Below, in pieces: positions 9,871 through 18,868 of a stretch of 64,000 bases of DNA. The notes beneath the pieces were generated by a model. That model had not been told where the DNA came from and made no database searches. It worked only from the letters and a program-made list of their open reading frames with translations. Source of the stretch: JANWJE01 sp044326545. GTDB taxonomy: Bacteria > Chlamydiota > Chlamydiia > Chlamydiales > Parachlamydiaceae. The stretch's first letter is position 1, and each line of letters opens with the position of its first letter. The stretch lies in assembly GCA_044326545.1 (NCBI GenBank), contig JBIRBM010000004.1, positions 62,001 through 126,000 on the forward strand. Direction: 5' to 3'. The translations under genes and the position numbers were made by a program.

Positions 9871-9957
9871 CTCGAAAAAGCATATATCTAACGCAATTTC
9901 AAACCCTCAACCTGCCTCATCATGAGGATTCGAAACCTTTTCCCGTTTATACAGGCT

Positions 9958-11979
9958 CTAAGAATCTTGCACTCCCGCCACACACCTAAATCCATATGTT
10001 CCATTAACAGTCCCCGGGTTATTGCGATGTCTTCTTGGGCAGCGCAAGTCCTCTTTCAAACTCTTCCAACACCCGCCCCTCAACACTCGGTAAACACCTT
10101 GATGAGGCCCTTGAGGATTATCCGGCTCCTGCATAGAAATCTCATAATAATTGTAGCCATACCAATCATGACACCATTCATAGACGTTTCCAGCAAGATC
10201 ATACAGTCCATACGGATTTGGAGCATAGCTCATAACAGATGTTGTATCAGAACTAAAAAAATTTGCCTGCGTTTTTTCTATATCATCCCCTGTTGGATAA
10301 AGAACATTCTCCCTTTTTCCGCGCGAAGCAATTTCCCATTCAGCTTCTGTTGGAAGTCGTTTACCAATCCATTTTGCATAAGCAACAGCACCATACCAAG
10401 TTACCCCGACAACAGGATGTTTGCCATAACCTGATTCAATATTGAGTTTTCCTGCGCTGCGCTTAATCCGAGAATCCCGCAACCGTATGATGTCATTATG
10501 ATTGCTGTCTTTCTCCCCTCCCATCACCTCTAAAAAACGCACAAATTGTTCATTCGTGACAGGGTGAATATCAATGGCAAAACTTGAAAGGGTAATTTGA
10601 TGCCGAGGCATTTCATCTCGATTACCGTCTTGACTCCCCCTGTAAAAGACTCCTCCGGGTATGACAACCATTTCCGTTAAAATAGGCTTCAAATCCGATA
10701 CATCCCTTCTTTCGGGATTATATGCTTTAACCGATGAAGTCACCTGAAAGATTGCCCCCGGATCCGGATCTGTCTGAGGGCGCTCGAGCTGAGAGACTTG
10801 AAGACTTGGTTTTAACGTTGCCGGTTCAACTGCGGCACTAGGCAATTGCGGCTGAGGCAAAGAGATAATTTTTTCTTCACCTGATGACACCGCTTTCACC
10901 TCGCTTAAAACTGTCACCTCCGCTCGTTCCTTTTCTTCAACCGGCAACACGGGATATTTTATCGCAATTTCAGCAGAACCCTCTTCCTTCAGATCTGTAA
11001 GAGGAAGAGAATCGACTCTTTTTTGAATATTTCTTGATTGATTTATTCCGGCCTCTGATCGCACCGATTCGAGCAAAGGAACTAAATGATCGGGTCGATT
11101 TTTTGGATGAGCCTGCAAACAATTTGTGACGAGCAGATCCCAATGATAGCGAAAACTCCCCCTAGTCGAGGGCAGATCAAATATTCCTTCTGGCAATTCA
11201 TTCATTAAAAGAAAATAAACAAGCACCCCAAATGCATAGACATCAGCTTTGGCATCAATAGGGTGAGGCATATCGAGTCTTTTCTGTTCAGGAGAAAGAA
11301 AAGCATAGTTTTGTAAAAAAGATGTATGGAGTGGAATGAGTTTCTGATTTTCGACAGGAGGATTAAAATAACGATCATGACCCGCTTTTTGCATGAACTG
11401 CTGCGCGATCCCCATTGCTTCAGCAACATTTTTCAGTGTCCGAGTGAGCACAGCTCCAGATCCTATGACCCGGGACAAGCCAAAATCCGAGAGAAACACC
11501 TCAATCTTATCATGCTTAGACTTTCCAATTAAAATATTGTTAGGCTTAAGAGAGCGATGAACAAGCTCTTTTGATCCCGTTTTTTTTCCATGAGCATAAT
11601 CCAAGGCCGAAGCAATTTGGTGTAAGAGATAATAAAGCTCTTCTTCTTCAAAGGACCGCCTTAATCCCATCACATATTTAGCTAAATTGATTGTCTCGCC
11701 CAACTCATCCACGATACAATCCATCACGATAAAATAAAGACCTTGAGCAAAAGAAATGTTGTAAATCTTCACAATATTTGGATGATCTAACGAAGCTAAA
11801 AGACTCACTTCTTCTTCAAACCGTTGCATAAATCCGCGGTCCGAGGATAGTTCTTCAGGAAGAATCTTCAAGGCATAATGACGCTTCATAAACCGATGCT
11901 CTGCCAGATAGACTGCACCCAAGGTCCCCTGTCCTATTAATTTGATGATGTTGTAATCGCCTAAAGTACGCTTTTCCAT
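9958..11979 (-). CDS. pkn1: Ser/Thr kinase-like protein with C-terminal FGE-sulfatase domain (Pkn1-like)
   Basis: 673 residues. Residues 1 to about 300 form an Hanks-type kinase fold: glycine loop IGQGTLGAVYLAEH (15-28), Lys38 in YALKIL, catalytic loop VHRSLKPNNIL, and SDFGLSR. The catalytic-loop Asp is replaced by Ser143 (HRS not HRD), so it may be a pseudokinase or use an altered mechanism. A Pro/Glu-rich linker follows, then an FGE-sulfatase-fold domain from about residue 440 (GGVFYRGSQDGNRDEMPRH, RLPTEAEWE, GLYDLAGNVYEWC, RVLRGGCW, YGFRCV). The catalytic cysteine pair of true FGE appears absent, so this domain is probably a ligand-binding module. Chlamydia Pkn1 (CT145) has, as I recall, the same architecture. 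Confidence 0.85.
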   Translation of the reverse strand: MEKRTLGDYNIIKLIGQGTLGAVYLAEHRFMKRHYALKILPEELSSDRGFMQRFEEEVSLLASLDHPNIVKIYNISFAQGLYFIVMDCIVDELGETINLAKYVMGLRRSFEEEELYYLLHQIASALDYAHGKKTGSKELVHRSLKPNNILIGKSKHDKIEVFLSDFGLSRVIGSGAVLTRTLKNVAEAMGIAQQFMQKAGHDRYFNPPVENQKLIPLHTSFLQNYAFLSPEQKRLDMPHPIDAKADVYAFGVLVYFLLMNELPEGIFDLPSTRGSFRYHWDLLVTNCLQAHPKNRPDHLVPLLESVRSEAGINQSRNIQKRVDSLPLTDLKEEGSAEIAIKYPVLPVEEKERAEVTVLSEVKAVSSGEEKIISLPQPQLPSAAVEPATLKPSLQVSQLERPQTDPDPGAIFQVTSSVKAYNPERRDVSDLKPILTEMVVIPGGVFYRGSQDGNRDEMPRHQITLSSFAIDIHPVTNEQFVRFLEVMGGEKDSNHNDIIRLRDSRIKRSAGKLNIESGYGKHPVVGVTWYGAVAYAKWIGKRLPTEAEWEIASRGKRENVLYPTGDDIEKTQANFFSSDTTSVMSYAPNPYGLYDLAGNVYEWCHDWYGYNYYEISMQEPDNPQGPHQGVYRVLRGGCWKSLKEDLRCPRRHRNNPGTVNGTYGFRCVAGVQDS

Positions 11980-12126
11980 GCCTATCCTATTTAAGAGTCC
12001 GTTTTGCTTTCAGCAAAAGACTCTGCCGGTTAATTAAATTCAAAGAGTCGATTTTCTAAGATTTAGACGCCATTTTCACAAGGTGTGAAATGCAACAAAA
12101 ATTGCAGCAAAAATTCCCAATAAGAG

Positions 12127-12193
12127 ACTCTCCTTAGGCACCGCGAGGACTATTTGGGCTGAAGCAAAAGCTTTCCCGGTGCGTCAGGTGAGT
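12127..12193. repeat. Palindromic repeat R2, short copy
   Basis: Left arm ACTCTCCTTAGGCACCG pairs imperfectly with the right arm CGGTGCGTCAGGTGAGT across 67 bp; the interior TATTTGGGCTGAAG is shared with other R2 copies. It lies between the kinase gene and the unknown gene at 12236. Confidence 0.65.
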
Positions 12194-12235
12194 AAGACAT
12201 CAAAAAATTCAAGTCAAAAAAAGTGTGGATTGACA

Positions 12236-12802
12236 TCAAAATGACTTGACCGGCCTAGAAAAAGATTGATCGACTATTTCCATGATTTTTTCGAGTAAAG
12301 CTGCAGGTAATTGTCCCTCCTTTACAATCGAAAATTTCATGACCTTGTTAATGACCCCCCTTATTTTTTTTAAAACATCAGGCCCTCCAACCATCCACAA
12401 AACAACAACCCTCTCAGAACAACTTTTTTGATTGTAGGTGATCAAGCCAGAATCAAATCGGCTTTCTTGAAAACTCTTGAGAACAACCTCTGTAATATCT
12501 AAGCTGCAGGATAAACCGAAGTAAAAAACTGGCTCTCTATTCGTTTTTTCTAACAACGCAGGAGCAAAGCATGGATGAGGGGACAAATTTAAACACACTT
12601 CGCTGACCTGCGTGAATCTATCTTCACAACGAAAATTGAAAACAGTCAACTCGCTTTCTCCGTCACGCACCACTCTTTTCCAACGAGGGGGCGTTTGATT
12701 AAAAAGGTTAAATCTTCCCAATGAAACGTTTAATCCCTCTGAATTATCACAGGGCTTTAAATCAAGGAATTTAATCAAAGGATTTTGATAAAAGAAGATC
12801 AT
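12236..12802 (-). CDS. Unknown conserved-looking protein, 188 aa
   Basis: Not recognised. A soluble mixed alpha/beta protein with no signal peptide or transmembrane segment; cysteines are scattered without a metal motif. The centre (ELTVFNFRCEDRFTQVSEV) and the C-terminal VVVLWMVGGPDVLKKIRG look structured. It stands alone on the minus strand, divergent from yidC, with repeat DNA downstream. The codon usage looks like the neighbours, which supports a real gene. Confidence 0.6.
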   Translation of the reverse strand: MIFFYQNPLIKFLDLKPCDNSEGLNVSLGRFNLFNQTPPRWKRVVRDGESELTVFNFRCEDRFTQVSEVCLNLSPHPCFAPALLEKTNREPVFYFGLSCSLDITEVVLKSFQESRFDSGLITYNQKSCSERVVVLWMVGGPDVLKKIRGVINKVMKFSIVKEGQLPAALLEKIMEIVDQSFSRPVKSF

Positions 12803-13211
12803 ATATGAACACTATCCCCATTTTTTAAGATGCTTGTCCCAGCCAAAAATAGCCATTTAACATTTACACGAAAATAAGGAGGTTGACTCCCAACAAAAAT
12901 AAAAGGATGATTCTACCAAAAAAGCCATTTTTCTTGTAACTTACGGTATCATATGGTACATTCTCTTTCTTTTAAACATTTCATTTTAAAAGCGTTTTTG
13001 GAAACTTTAATCGAATGATCGACTGAATTTAAGAACCTGTTTGTGATTTTCGATCCTCAAGATTTTGCCTCCTTTCCAGAGGTCAATTGAATGTGAAAAC
13101 AGCTTCTTCATCACACAACATTCTGATAATGCTTTTGAAAAACTTCTAAAAAATCAAAAGAGAACGTCTCAGTGTGTCTCTTCACAGAGATTTCAAAAAG
13201 GTAAAGGTTCA
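12803..13211. other. Intergenic region upstream of yidC
   Basis: Mostly low-information AT-rich DNA with a single R1 end (AAGAACCTGTTTGTGATTTT near 13030). An open frame upstream of yidC reaches back to 13065 but lacks the features of a real N-terminus. No RNA gene or clear promoter is seen. Confidence 0.4.
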
Positions 13212-15185
13212 ATGGATAAGCGTACAGTATTATTTGTGATCGCTCTTTCGCTCACTCTATTTTTGGTCAACATCTTCTTTCAACACCAAAATATCGAACA
13301 AAAGCAAGAATGGCTAAAACAGCAAAAGGCTAAAGAAAAAAAGAGTGAAGAACAAACAAAAGAGAAGCCGCCAAACAAAGACGCGTTAAAAATAATAGAC
13401 GCTAAAAAGAAATCGGAAGAAACATTTTATGTTCTAGAAAACGGCTACCAGCAGCTTGTTTTTTCAAGCTATGGCGGCGCTCTGGCTGAAATTAACCTCC
13501 CTTTTGAAACCAATGAAAACCCCAATAGTGTTGTGCGTCAAATTGAATTTGACCGTGATATGATAAAAGAACACCCTTATAACGCTTATTTCCCGGCTCA
13601 TCCTTACTACACAGCCGCTGCGTCCAATGAAAAAGAGCTTCATTTTCACCCTCAAGGAAAAATGGGAGGGTATTATCCTCTCTTGCGGCGTGATTTAATT
13701 GAAAAAGAGACGAGCCAAAGCATAAAAATTAAACCTCAATACTACGCTTTAAATTTTGTATCAGAGTACCCTGAACTTGCAGAAATGCCCTATGAAGTTA
13801 AACAGTTTGACAGCAACTCAATCACCTTCGAAGCAGTTCAACACAACCGCCGTATCACAAAAGTTTACACCTTAGGCCATCATCAAGATCAAGAAGGCCC
13901 CTATTGCTTGAATCTAGAAGTAAAAATCGACGGAGATGCAAGAGGCCTTTGGCTCACATCAGGAGTTCCTGAAGCGGAGTGGATTTCGGGTGCACTAGCC
14001 CCTTCTTTAAAATACCGATTGACCCGTAATCAAAAATCTGAAGTCGAAAAAATTGAACTACCCAAAGACACGTTAACCGTTTCTTCTGTTTATTTAGATT
14101 GGATCTGCAACTCAAACGGCTTTCTAGGGATGATCCTCGATCCTTTAAACGAGATTGATCCAGGATACCGTGTTCAACATGTGTCGGGACTAACCGTTCC
14201 ATCACGCTTAGTCGAATTCGATGAAATCAACGATCGTTTTAAACCAGCAAATCTGCCCGGTTACATGACATTACTTCCCCTTAAATCTCAAGGGGGGGTC
14301 ATGAAATTTAGGTTATTTGCCGGTCCATTTGATACCGCCATTCTCAAAAAAGTCGACGCATTATATACTGACGACACAACTCTCTACAATCCAGATTATA
14401 TTGCCTGTCAAACGATGCACGGCTGGTTCACTTTTATTTCAGAGCCTTTCGCTAAATTCTTATTCATTTTAATGAATTTATTTCATTCACTCACGGGATC
14501 TTGGGCTCTATCCATTGTCCTGCTGACAATTAGCTTACGGATCATGCTATACCCTCTTAATGCCTGGTCGACGAAATCAATGGTTCGGATGCAGCAAATC
14601 AGTCCCGACGTCACAGCCCTGCAAGAAAAGTATAAGAAGGACCCGAAAAAAGCACAAATCGAAATCATGAATCTCTACCGAGAAAAAGGTGTCAATCCAG
14701 CTTCGGGCTGCATCCCTCTCCTGATTCAAATGCCTTTCTTAATTGGGATGTTCGACCTGCTTAAATCAAGTTTTGCCCTCAGAGGAGCCCCTTTCATTCC
14801 TGGATGGATTGATGATTTAACAGCTCCTGACGTCCTTTTTAGATGGACACAGCCCATTTTCTTTATTGGAAACGAATTTCATCTACTCCCCTTTTTACTA
14901 GGAGGCGTCATGTTCGTCCAACAGCGTTTAATGGCAACTGGCCCCAAAGATCCAAATGCGATGACTGATCAGCAGCGGCAACAACGGATGATGGGGACAA
15001 TGATGACCGGAGTCTTCACTGTGATGTTTTATAATTTCCCTTCAGGATTGAATATCTATTGGCTATCCTCAATGCTTTTGGGTATTTTACAGCAATGGAT
15101 GACAACTAAAAAAATGAAAAATCAACCACCGGTGGCGACAATTCCTCAAAAAAAAGTGGCTAACAAAGAAAAAAGCGGAAAATGA
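13212..15185 (+). CDS. yidC: Membrane protein insertase YidC
   Basis: Inserts and folds inner-membrane proteins with or without Sec. The start at 13212 was chosen because AAAGG lies five bases upstream and it begins the typical N-terminal TM helix (MDKRTVLFVIALSLTLF). The upstream frame to 13065 has no such features. Layout: TM1, Lys/Glu-rich linker, large periplasmic domain (about 70-400), then the conserved core from about 430 (LTGSWALSIVLLTISLRIML with its essential Arg, GCIPLLIQMPFLIGMFDLL, FYNFPSGLNIYWLSSMLLG). Basic C-terminal tail. The 657-residue length fits Gram-negative YidC. dnaA lies downstream on the same strand. Confidence 0.95.
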   Translation: MDKRTVLFVIALSLTLFLVNIFFQHQNIEQKQEWLKQQKAKEKKSEEQTKEKPPNKDALKIIDAKKKSEETFYVLENGYQQLVFSSYGGALAEINLPFETNENPNSVVRQIEFDRDMIKEHPYNAYFPAHPYYTAAASNEKELHFHPQGKMGGYYPLLRRDLIEKETSQSIKIKPQYYALNFVSEYPELAEMPYEVKQFDSNSITFEAVQHNRRITKVYTLGHHQDQEGPYCLNLEVKIDGDARGLWLTSGVPEAEWISGALAPSLKYRLTRNQKSEVEKIELPKDTLTVSSVYLDWICNSNGFLGMILDPLNEIDPGYRVQHVSGLTVPSRLVEFDEINDRFKPANLPGYMTLLPLKSQGGVMKFRLFAGPFDTAILKKVDALYTDDTTLYNPDYIACQTMHGWFTFISEPFAKFLFILMNLFHSLTGSWALSIVLLTISLRIMLYPLNAWSTKSMVRMQQISPDVTALQEKYKKDPKKAQIEIMNLYREKGVNPASGCIPLLIQMPFLIGMFDLLKSSFALRGAPFIPGWIDDLTAPDVLFRWTQPIFFIGNEFHLLPFLLGGVMFVQQRLMATGPKDPNAMTDQQRQQRMMGTMMTGVFTVMFYNFPSGLNIYWLSSMLLGILQQWMTTKKMKNQPPVATIPQKKVANKEKSGK

Positions 15186-15315
15186 TCATTCTTCAAAAAT
15201 GGAGGCAAGTCTTTTTTTCTCTGTGGCTTGCATCTATTTCTAAATTCACATCACGCGATGATGACAAGTTGATTATTTTAATCATTTGTTTTAAAAGGAG
15301 TTTAAAAACCTTTTA

Positions 15316-15471
15316 GAACCTGTTCACAATATCTTAGATTGGATGATTTGTGTGCTAAAACGCGCTATAAACTCACAAACATTTTCCGCAATATTAAAAA
15401 ATATTGCGGAAATTTTCTGTGAGATTCATAACAGCAAAGCATCCCTATCATACAGATTGAACCCGTTCTTA
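15316..15471. repeat. Palindromic repeat R1, complete two-armed copy
   Basis: Left arm starts GAACCTGTTCACAATATCTT; the right arm ends as its inverted match (AGATTGAACCCGTTCTTA). The centre is a near-perfect hairpin TTTCCGCAATATT-AAAA-AATATTGCGGAAA at 15383-15413. It fills most of the 308-bp yidC-dnaA gap. R1 arms recur about a dozen times in the window. Confidence 0.75.
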
Positions 15472-15493
15472 CATCAAAAACTTAGAGAAAATA

Positions 15494-16849
15494 ATGAAGG
15501 CATGGGAACAATTTCTTGAGGAGCAAGAGAAAGAGCTTGGACAACAAACTGTTAAAAAATGGTTAAGAAGCCTAAAAATTCAGCGATTTGATGCTTGCAA
15601 TCTTTATTTAGAAGCAAAAGATTCCTTTCAAGCTCTTTGGTTTGAAGAGCATATCAGAGAGAAGGTTGAAGCTTGCCTAGTCAATGGAAACCACAAAAGC
15701 ATTAAAGTTCACCTTTGTGTGGCTAATAAAGCCGTCGTAAACAAAACAGCTCCAGCCTCTCCCTCTCTCAATGAAGTACAACCTCTACAATTTCATTTAA
15801 ATTTCGATGAACTAGATCCTCATTGTTTATTTCAACATTTCGTTGTCAGTGAAGACAATCAATTCACATACACGTTATTATCGCAACTTGCAGGGTTATC
15901 AAATAAGGCAACAACACCTCTTGGAAGATTCAATCCTATTTATCTCTATGGCCCCTCAGGTTGCGGAAAAACGCACTTGATGATGAGTTTAACTCAACGT
16001 TTTCGCACACAGGGATATCAATCTCTTTATGCTCGAGCAGAATTATTCACTGACCATGTTGTCAAAGCTATTAGAGCTGGAGAAATGAGTCGTTTTCGAC
16101 AAGCCTATCGAAAGGCCGATATTTTACTTATCGATGATCTGCATGTTTTTTCTAGAAAAGGAGCAACACAAGAAGAATTTTTCCATACTTTTAACACCCT
16201 TCATCTGCAAGGAAAACAAATTATTTTATCTGCAAATTGCGCCCCTTCAGAATTACAATTTATTGAACCGCGATTAGTCAGCCGTTTTGAGTGGGGAATT
16301 GTATTACCTTTAAAACCTCTAAAGGACAATGACATCAAACATCTTCTTCAGGCAAAAGCACAAGCATTGCAATTTTCTCTTCCGCAGAACATTCTTGATT
16401 TTCTCGTGGCAACATTTACAAGCACTCCAAAAGCATTAATAAAAGCCTTTGAGGCTTTAGTTCTTCGCCTTCATCTGGATGCGCAAAACTCTGCAAACCA
16501 TCTATCTCCTAATGCAGTCAAGATTTTATTGTCTGATTTACTTTCCGAAGAACAAAAATCGGCGCTTACAGCAGCTAAAATCATCCAAACAATCGCTGAA
16601 CATTATGGCATTCGCTCCGAAGACATTCTGGGTAAATCACAAACAAGAGAGTGTGCTCTTCCACGGCAGGTTGCTATGCATCTTTGCAGGGAAAAATTGA
16701 AAATGTCTTATATCAAAATCGGCGATCTTTTCTCGCGCGATCATTCAACAGTGATGACGAGCGTTAAGCACATTCAAAAATCGTTAGACGATGATCATCG
16801 CGATATTTCCCGAGCATGGCATGCGATCACAAAAAAATTAATACCCTAA
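15494..16849 (+). CDS. dnaA: Chromosomal replication initiator DnaA
   Basis: 451 residues. N-terminal interaction domain (WEQFLEEQEKELGQQTVKKW), then an AAA+ domain with Walker A GPSGCGKTH (near residue 155), Walker B ILLIDDLH, and sensor motifs. The C-terminal domain IV carries the DnaA signature REKLKMSYIKIGDLFSRDHS and the following TVMTSVKHI helix. Chlamydiae usually carry two DnaA genes; this one lies next to yidC as, from memory, in Chlamydia. No cluster of DnaA boxes was seen nearby, so I make no origin call. Confidence 0.95.
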   Translation: MKAWEQFLEEQEKELGQQTVKKWLRSLKIQRFDACNLYLEAKDSFQALWFEEHIREKVEACLVNGNHKSIKVHLCVANKAVVNKTAPASPSLNEVQPLQFHLNFDELDPHCLFQHFVVSEDNQFTYTLLSQLAGLSNKATTPLGRFNPIYLYGPSGCGKTHLMMSLTQRFRTQGYQSLYARAELFTDHVVKAIRAGEMSRFRQAYRKADILLIDDLHVFSRKGATQEEFFHTFNTLHLQGKQIILSANCAPSELQFIEPRLVSRFEWGIVLPLKPLKDNDIKHLLQAKAQALQFSLPQNILDFLVATFTSTPKALIKAFEALVLRLHLDAQNSANHLSPNAVKILLSDLLSEEQKSALTAAKIIQTIAEHYGIRSEDILGKSQTRECALPRQVAMHLCREKLKMSYIKIGDLFSRDHSTVMTSVKHIQKSLDDDHRDISRAWHAITKKLIP

Positions 16850-16928
16850 GGGCCTGAACAGGTTTTAACATCACACCTTTACCTGTTCTTGAAAAAGGAC
16901 TTAACAACATCAAGCATCACTCATCTGA

Positions 16929-16956
16929 TTGAGAGAGTTATTTTTATTTGTATAAA
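16929..16956 (+). promoter_or_regulatory. Candidate promoter of tRNA-Pro
   Basis: TTGAGA (16929-16934), 16-nt spacer, TATAAA (16951-16956). The tRNA starts about 42 nt after the -10, which fits a short processed leader. Confidence 0.5.
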
Positions 16957-16997
16957 ATCCACAAACGTGATACCTTGGTTTTCAGTTATGAGATTAT

Positions 16998-17072
16998 CGG
17001 AGTATAGCGCAGCTTGGCTAGCGCGGCTGCTTTGGGAGCAGTAGGTCGGGGGTTCGAATCCCTCTACTCCGA
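16998..17072 (+). tRNA. tRNA-Pro (TGG)
   Basis: The acceptor stem CGGAGTA pairs with TACTCCG and the discriminator is A at 17072. The D arm GCGCAGCTTGGCTAGCGC and the T arm GGGGGTTCGAATCCCTC fold normally. The anticodon stem-loop GCTGC-TTTGGGA-GCAGT gives TGG. CCA is not encoded. It closely resembles bacterial tRNA-Pro(TGG). A terminator follows directly, and the gas vesicle island begins within 700 bp. Confidence 0.95.
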
Positions 17073-17076
17073 TCCG

Positions 17077-17110
17077 CCCTATCTTTGGCGACAAAGATAG
17101 GGTTTTTTTT
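17077..17110 (+). terminator. Rho-independent terminator of tRNA-Pro
   Basis: CCCTATCTTTG (17077-17087), a GCGA loop and CAAAGATAGGG (17092-17102) form a perfect 11-bp stem, followed by eight T. Confidence 0.9.
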
Positions 17111-17202
17111 ATAGAGCTCTTGCAGTTCTTAAGCTATGACAGCTTCTAATACGATTTCCAAGAAATAAAGACAGATTTGAGCGCGTCAAAGCCTCCGGGT
17201 TA

Positions 17203-17433
17203 AGAACCCATTCAAAATCTTTAATCACGATGCTTTCGCGTTGCCAAAATTTACACTTTGAGCTTGAATAGACTTCTTCGGAAACTTCATTGACTTGCTA
17301 AAACCGCCATTTTTGACATCTTTTTTGTAAATTTTTTCGACCGTATGCACGCATACGCTCTCAAAAATTTCAACACAATCTGCTCAAAAAGGGCAATTTT
17401 TTCAAGCAAAGCAAGTTTTCGAAGAAGTCTAAT
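17203..17433. repeat. R1 half-arm followed by an R4 palindromic element
   Basis: An R1 arm begins at 17203 (AAGAACCCATTCAAAATC). R4 runs 17270-17430 with terminal inverted repeats AGACTTCTTCGGAAACTT and the complement of it (AAGTTTTCGAAGAAGTCT). AAT occurs on both sides, as in the second R4 copy at 56433. Its interior holds a hairpin region like 7470-7525. The 17111-17741 gap holds this, the next repeat and nothing else I can identify. Confidence 0.65.
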
Positions 17434-17551
17434 GAGTATAACTAGACCTATTTGCGATCATTCATTCCTGAAAGCTTTCACACAGCTGAAATATGGCTTT
17501 ATTTCTTGGAAATGGTATAAGAGCTTGTTTATAAACTCACCTTAAAGACTC

Positions 17552-17667
17552 CCCTATAAACTCAGAAAAAAATTTCGCAACATTAAAAAATACCGCAAAA
17601 ATTTTTGGGAGTTTATAGCGGATTTATAGCAGGCAAGCATCGCGATCAAAGATTCTGAACAGGTTCT
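17552..17667. repeat. Palindromic repeat R1 bordering the gas vesicle island
   Basis: Left arm TATAAACTCAGAAAAAAATT, short A-rich centre, right arm ending GATTCTGAACAGGTTCT (17651-17667), the inverted form of the R1 end. It lies just outside gvpN. Confidence 0.65.
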
Positions 17668-17741
17668 CAGGAGCTGCCTTCAATTTCAAAGGCAGCACAA
17701 TAGCAAATCACGATACGCTCTAAATGAACCTATCTTTTATT

Positions 17742-18728
17742 TTAAGAGATCTTTTGTTTTGCATCAAATCGTCGAATGACCTTTTCAAGAACTTCATCCA
17801 CTTTATGTGGAATTGCTATCGAATGTCCATTTTGGGCTATTTTAGCTTTATTGGCACTTAAGACATCGCGGCAAATGATTCTGAAAATAGGGTCATTTAA
17901 AGACGCTTTTCCGCCTCGATGTGCTAAAATACGCGCAATCGCAATACTTGCACGAATAGATGGAGTGCATTTATTAGGGCTTTTTGCTCGAAGATCCCTA
18001 ACGATATCAACAATAATTTCTCCATCTCGGTGGTTCAGGTTTGGACCAGCTTTCTTCAACGTGACTGCAAGCTCCATTTCTCGATCAATTTGATTTAATT
18101 GGATAGTAATCATTCTATCCATTAATGCATCTTGGGTTTTGTGTGTCCCTGCATATTCTTCCGGATTTGATGTGAAGATCACCCTAAAATCAGGATGAAC
18201 ATGTAAAAAACCCTCATTTTTTCCGGATGCATGTTGAAGATTAAGAATTTTTTCTTCTAAAATGCTTAAAAAGACGTTATTTGCTTCTGGATTGGAACGT
18301 GTAAACTCATCGTAAATCAGGGTATGACCATGCTTACAAGCTAATGTGAGGCGTTGATCAATCCACAAGACACTCATTTGCTCTTCTGTTTTCATCACAG
18401 AATGAACAAAATTATCTACGAGTTTCTGTTTTTTGTAGCCTGAATTTTGTCCTATTAGACTCGATCCTTTATATTCATCATCTCCGTGAATAATCGTGAT
18501 CGGCCGATTTAATTGAGACGCCACATGAAATGCAAGGGTTGTTTTACCTGTACCGGCAGGGCCTGCAAAATGAATAGAATATCCCACTTCTAGATAGGCA
18601 AGAGAGCGTTCAGTCAGTTCATCGATGTATGCTGTCACAACAAAATCTTCACTAGGCTCTAATAAAACATGATTATTGTAAGCCTGATCATTGATCTTTT
18701 TTTTATGTAGAAGTCGAATAGGGCTCAT
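17742..18728 (-). CDS. gvpN: Gas vesicle protein GvpN (AAA+ ATPase)
   Basis: 328-residue MoxR/NorQ-type AAA+ ATPase of gas vesicle assembly. Walker A is AGPAGTGKTTLAFHVA, Walker B region HTLIYDEFTRSNPEANN, sensor 1 RVIFTSNPEEYAGTH, and an arginine in ALMDRM fits the arginine finger; this ordering is typical of GvpN. GvpN enlarges the vesicle and is thought to work with GvpC or GvpA. It is the last gene of the minus-strand arm (gvpA1 then gvpC-like1 then gvpN). The N-terminal segment before Walker A (about 60 residues) is normal for the family. Confidence 0.92.
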   Translation of the reverse strand: MSPIRLLHKKKINDQAYNNHVLLEPSEDFVVTAYIDELTERSLAYLEVGYSIHFAGPAGTGKTTLAFHVASQLNRPITIIHGDDEYKGSSLIGQNSGYKKQKLVDNFVHSVMKTEEQMSVLWIDQRLTLACKHGHTLIYDEFTRSNPEANNVFLSILEEKILNLQHASGKNEGFLHVHPDFRVIFTSNPEEYAGTHKTQDALMDRMITIQLNQIDREMELAVTLKKAGPNLNHRDGEIIVDIVRDLRAKSPNKCTPSIRASIAIARILAHRGGKASLNDPIFRIICRDVLSANKAKIAQNGHSIAIPHKVDEVLEKVIRRFDAKQKIS

Positions 18729-18798
18729 AAACCAACCTTTCCCTTGTATTGAAAACTGTTTAATCTGTTATCGTATGATTTGCATTCGGCGGGAAATT

Positions 18799-18840
18799 CA
18801 GAATTCAGAAGTCAGTTAACTGACGTAGTGAACTCTGAAC
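18799..18840. repeat. Hairpin between gvpC-like1 and gvpN
   Basis: Contains the perfect palindrome GTCAGTTAACTGAC (18811-18824) within an outer TTCAGA/TCTGAA pairing. No T tract, so it could be a processing or attenuation site within the minus-strand gvp transcript. Confidence 0.4.
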
Positions 18841-18868
18841 TATTCTACCTACATTTGAACGACCATAC

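Noticed and set aside
13065..13211. Longer YidC start
   Set aside because: The extension lacks a ribosome site and would place 49 polar residues before the conserved first TM helix.
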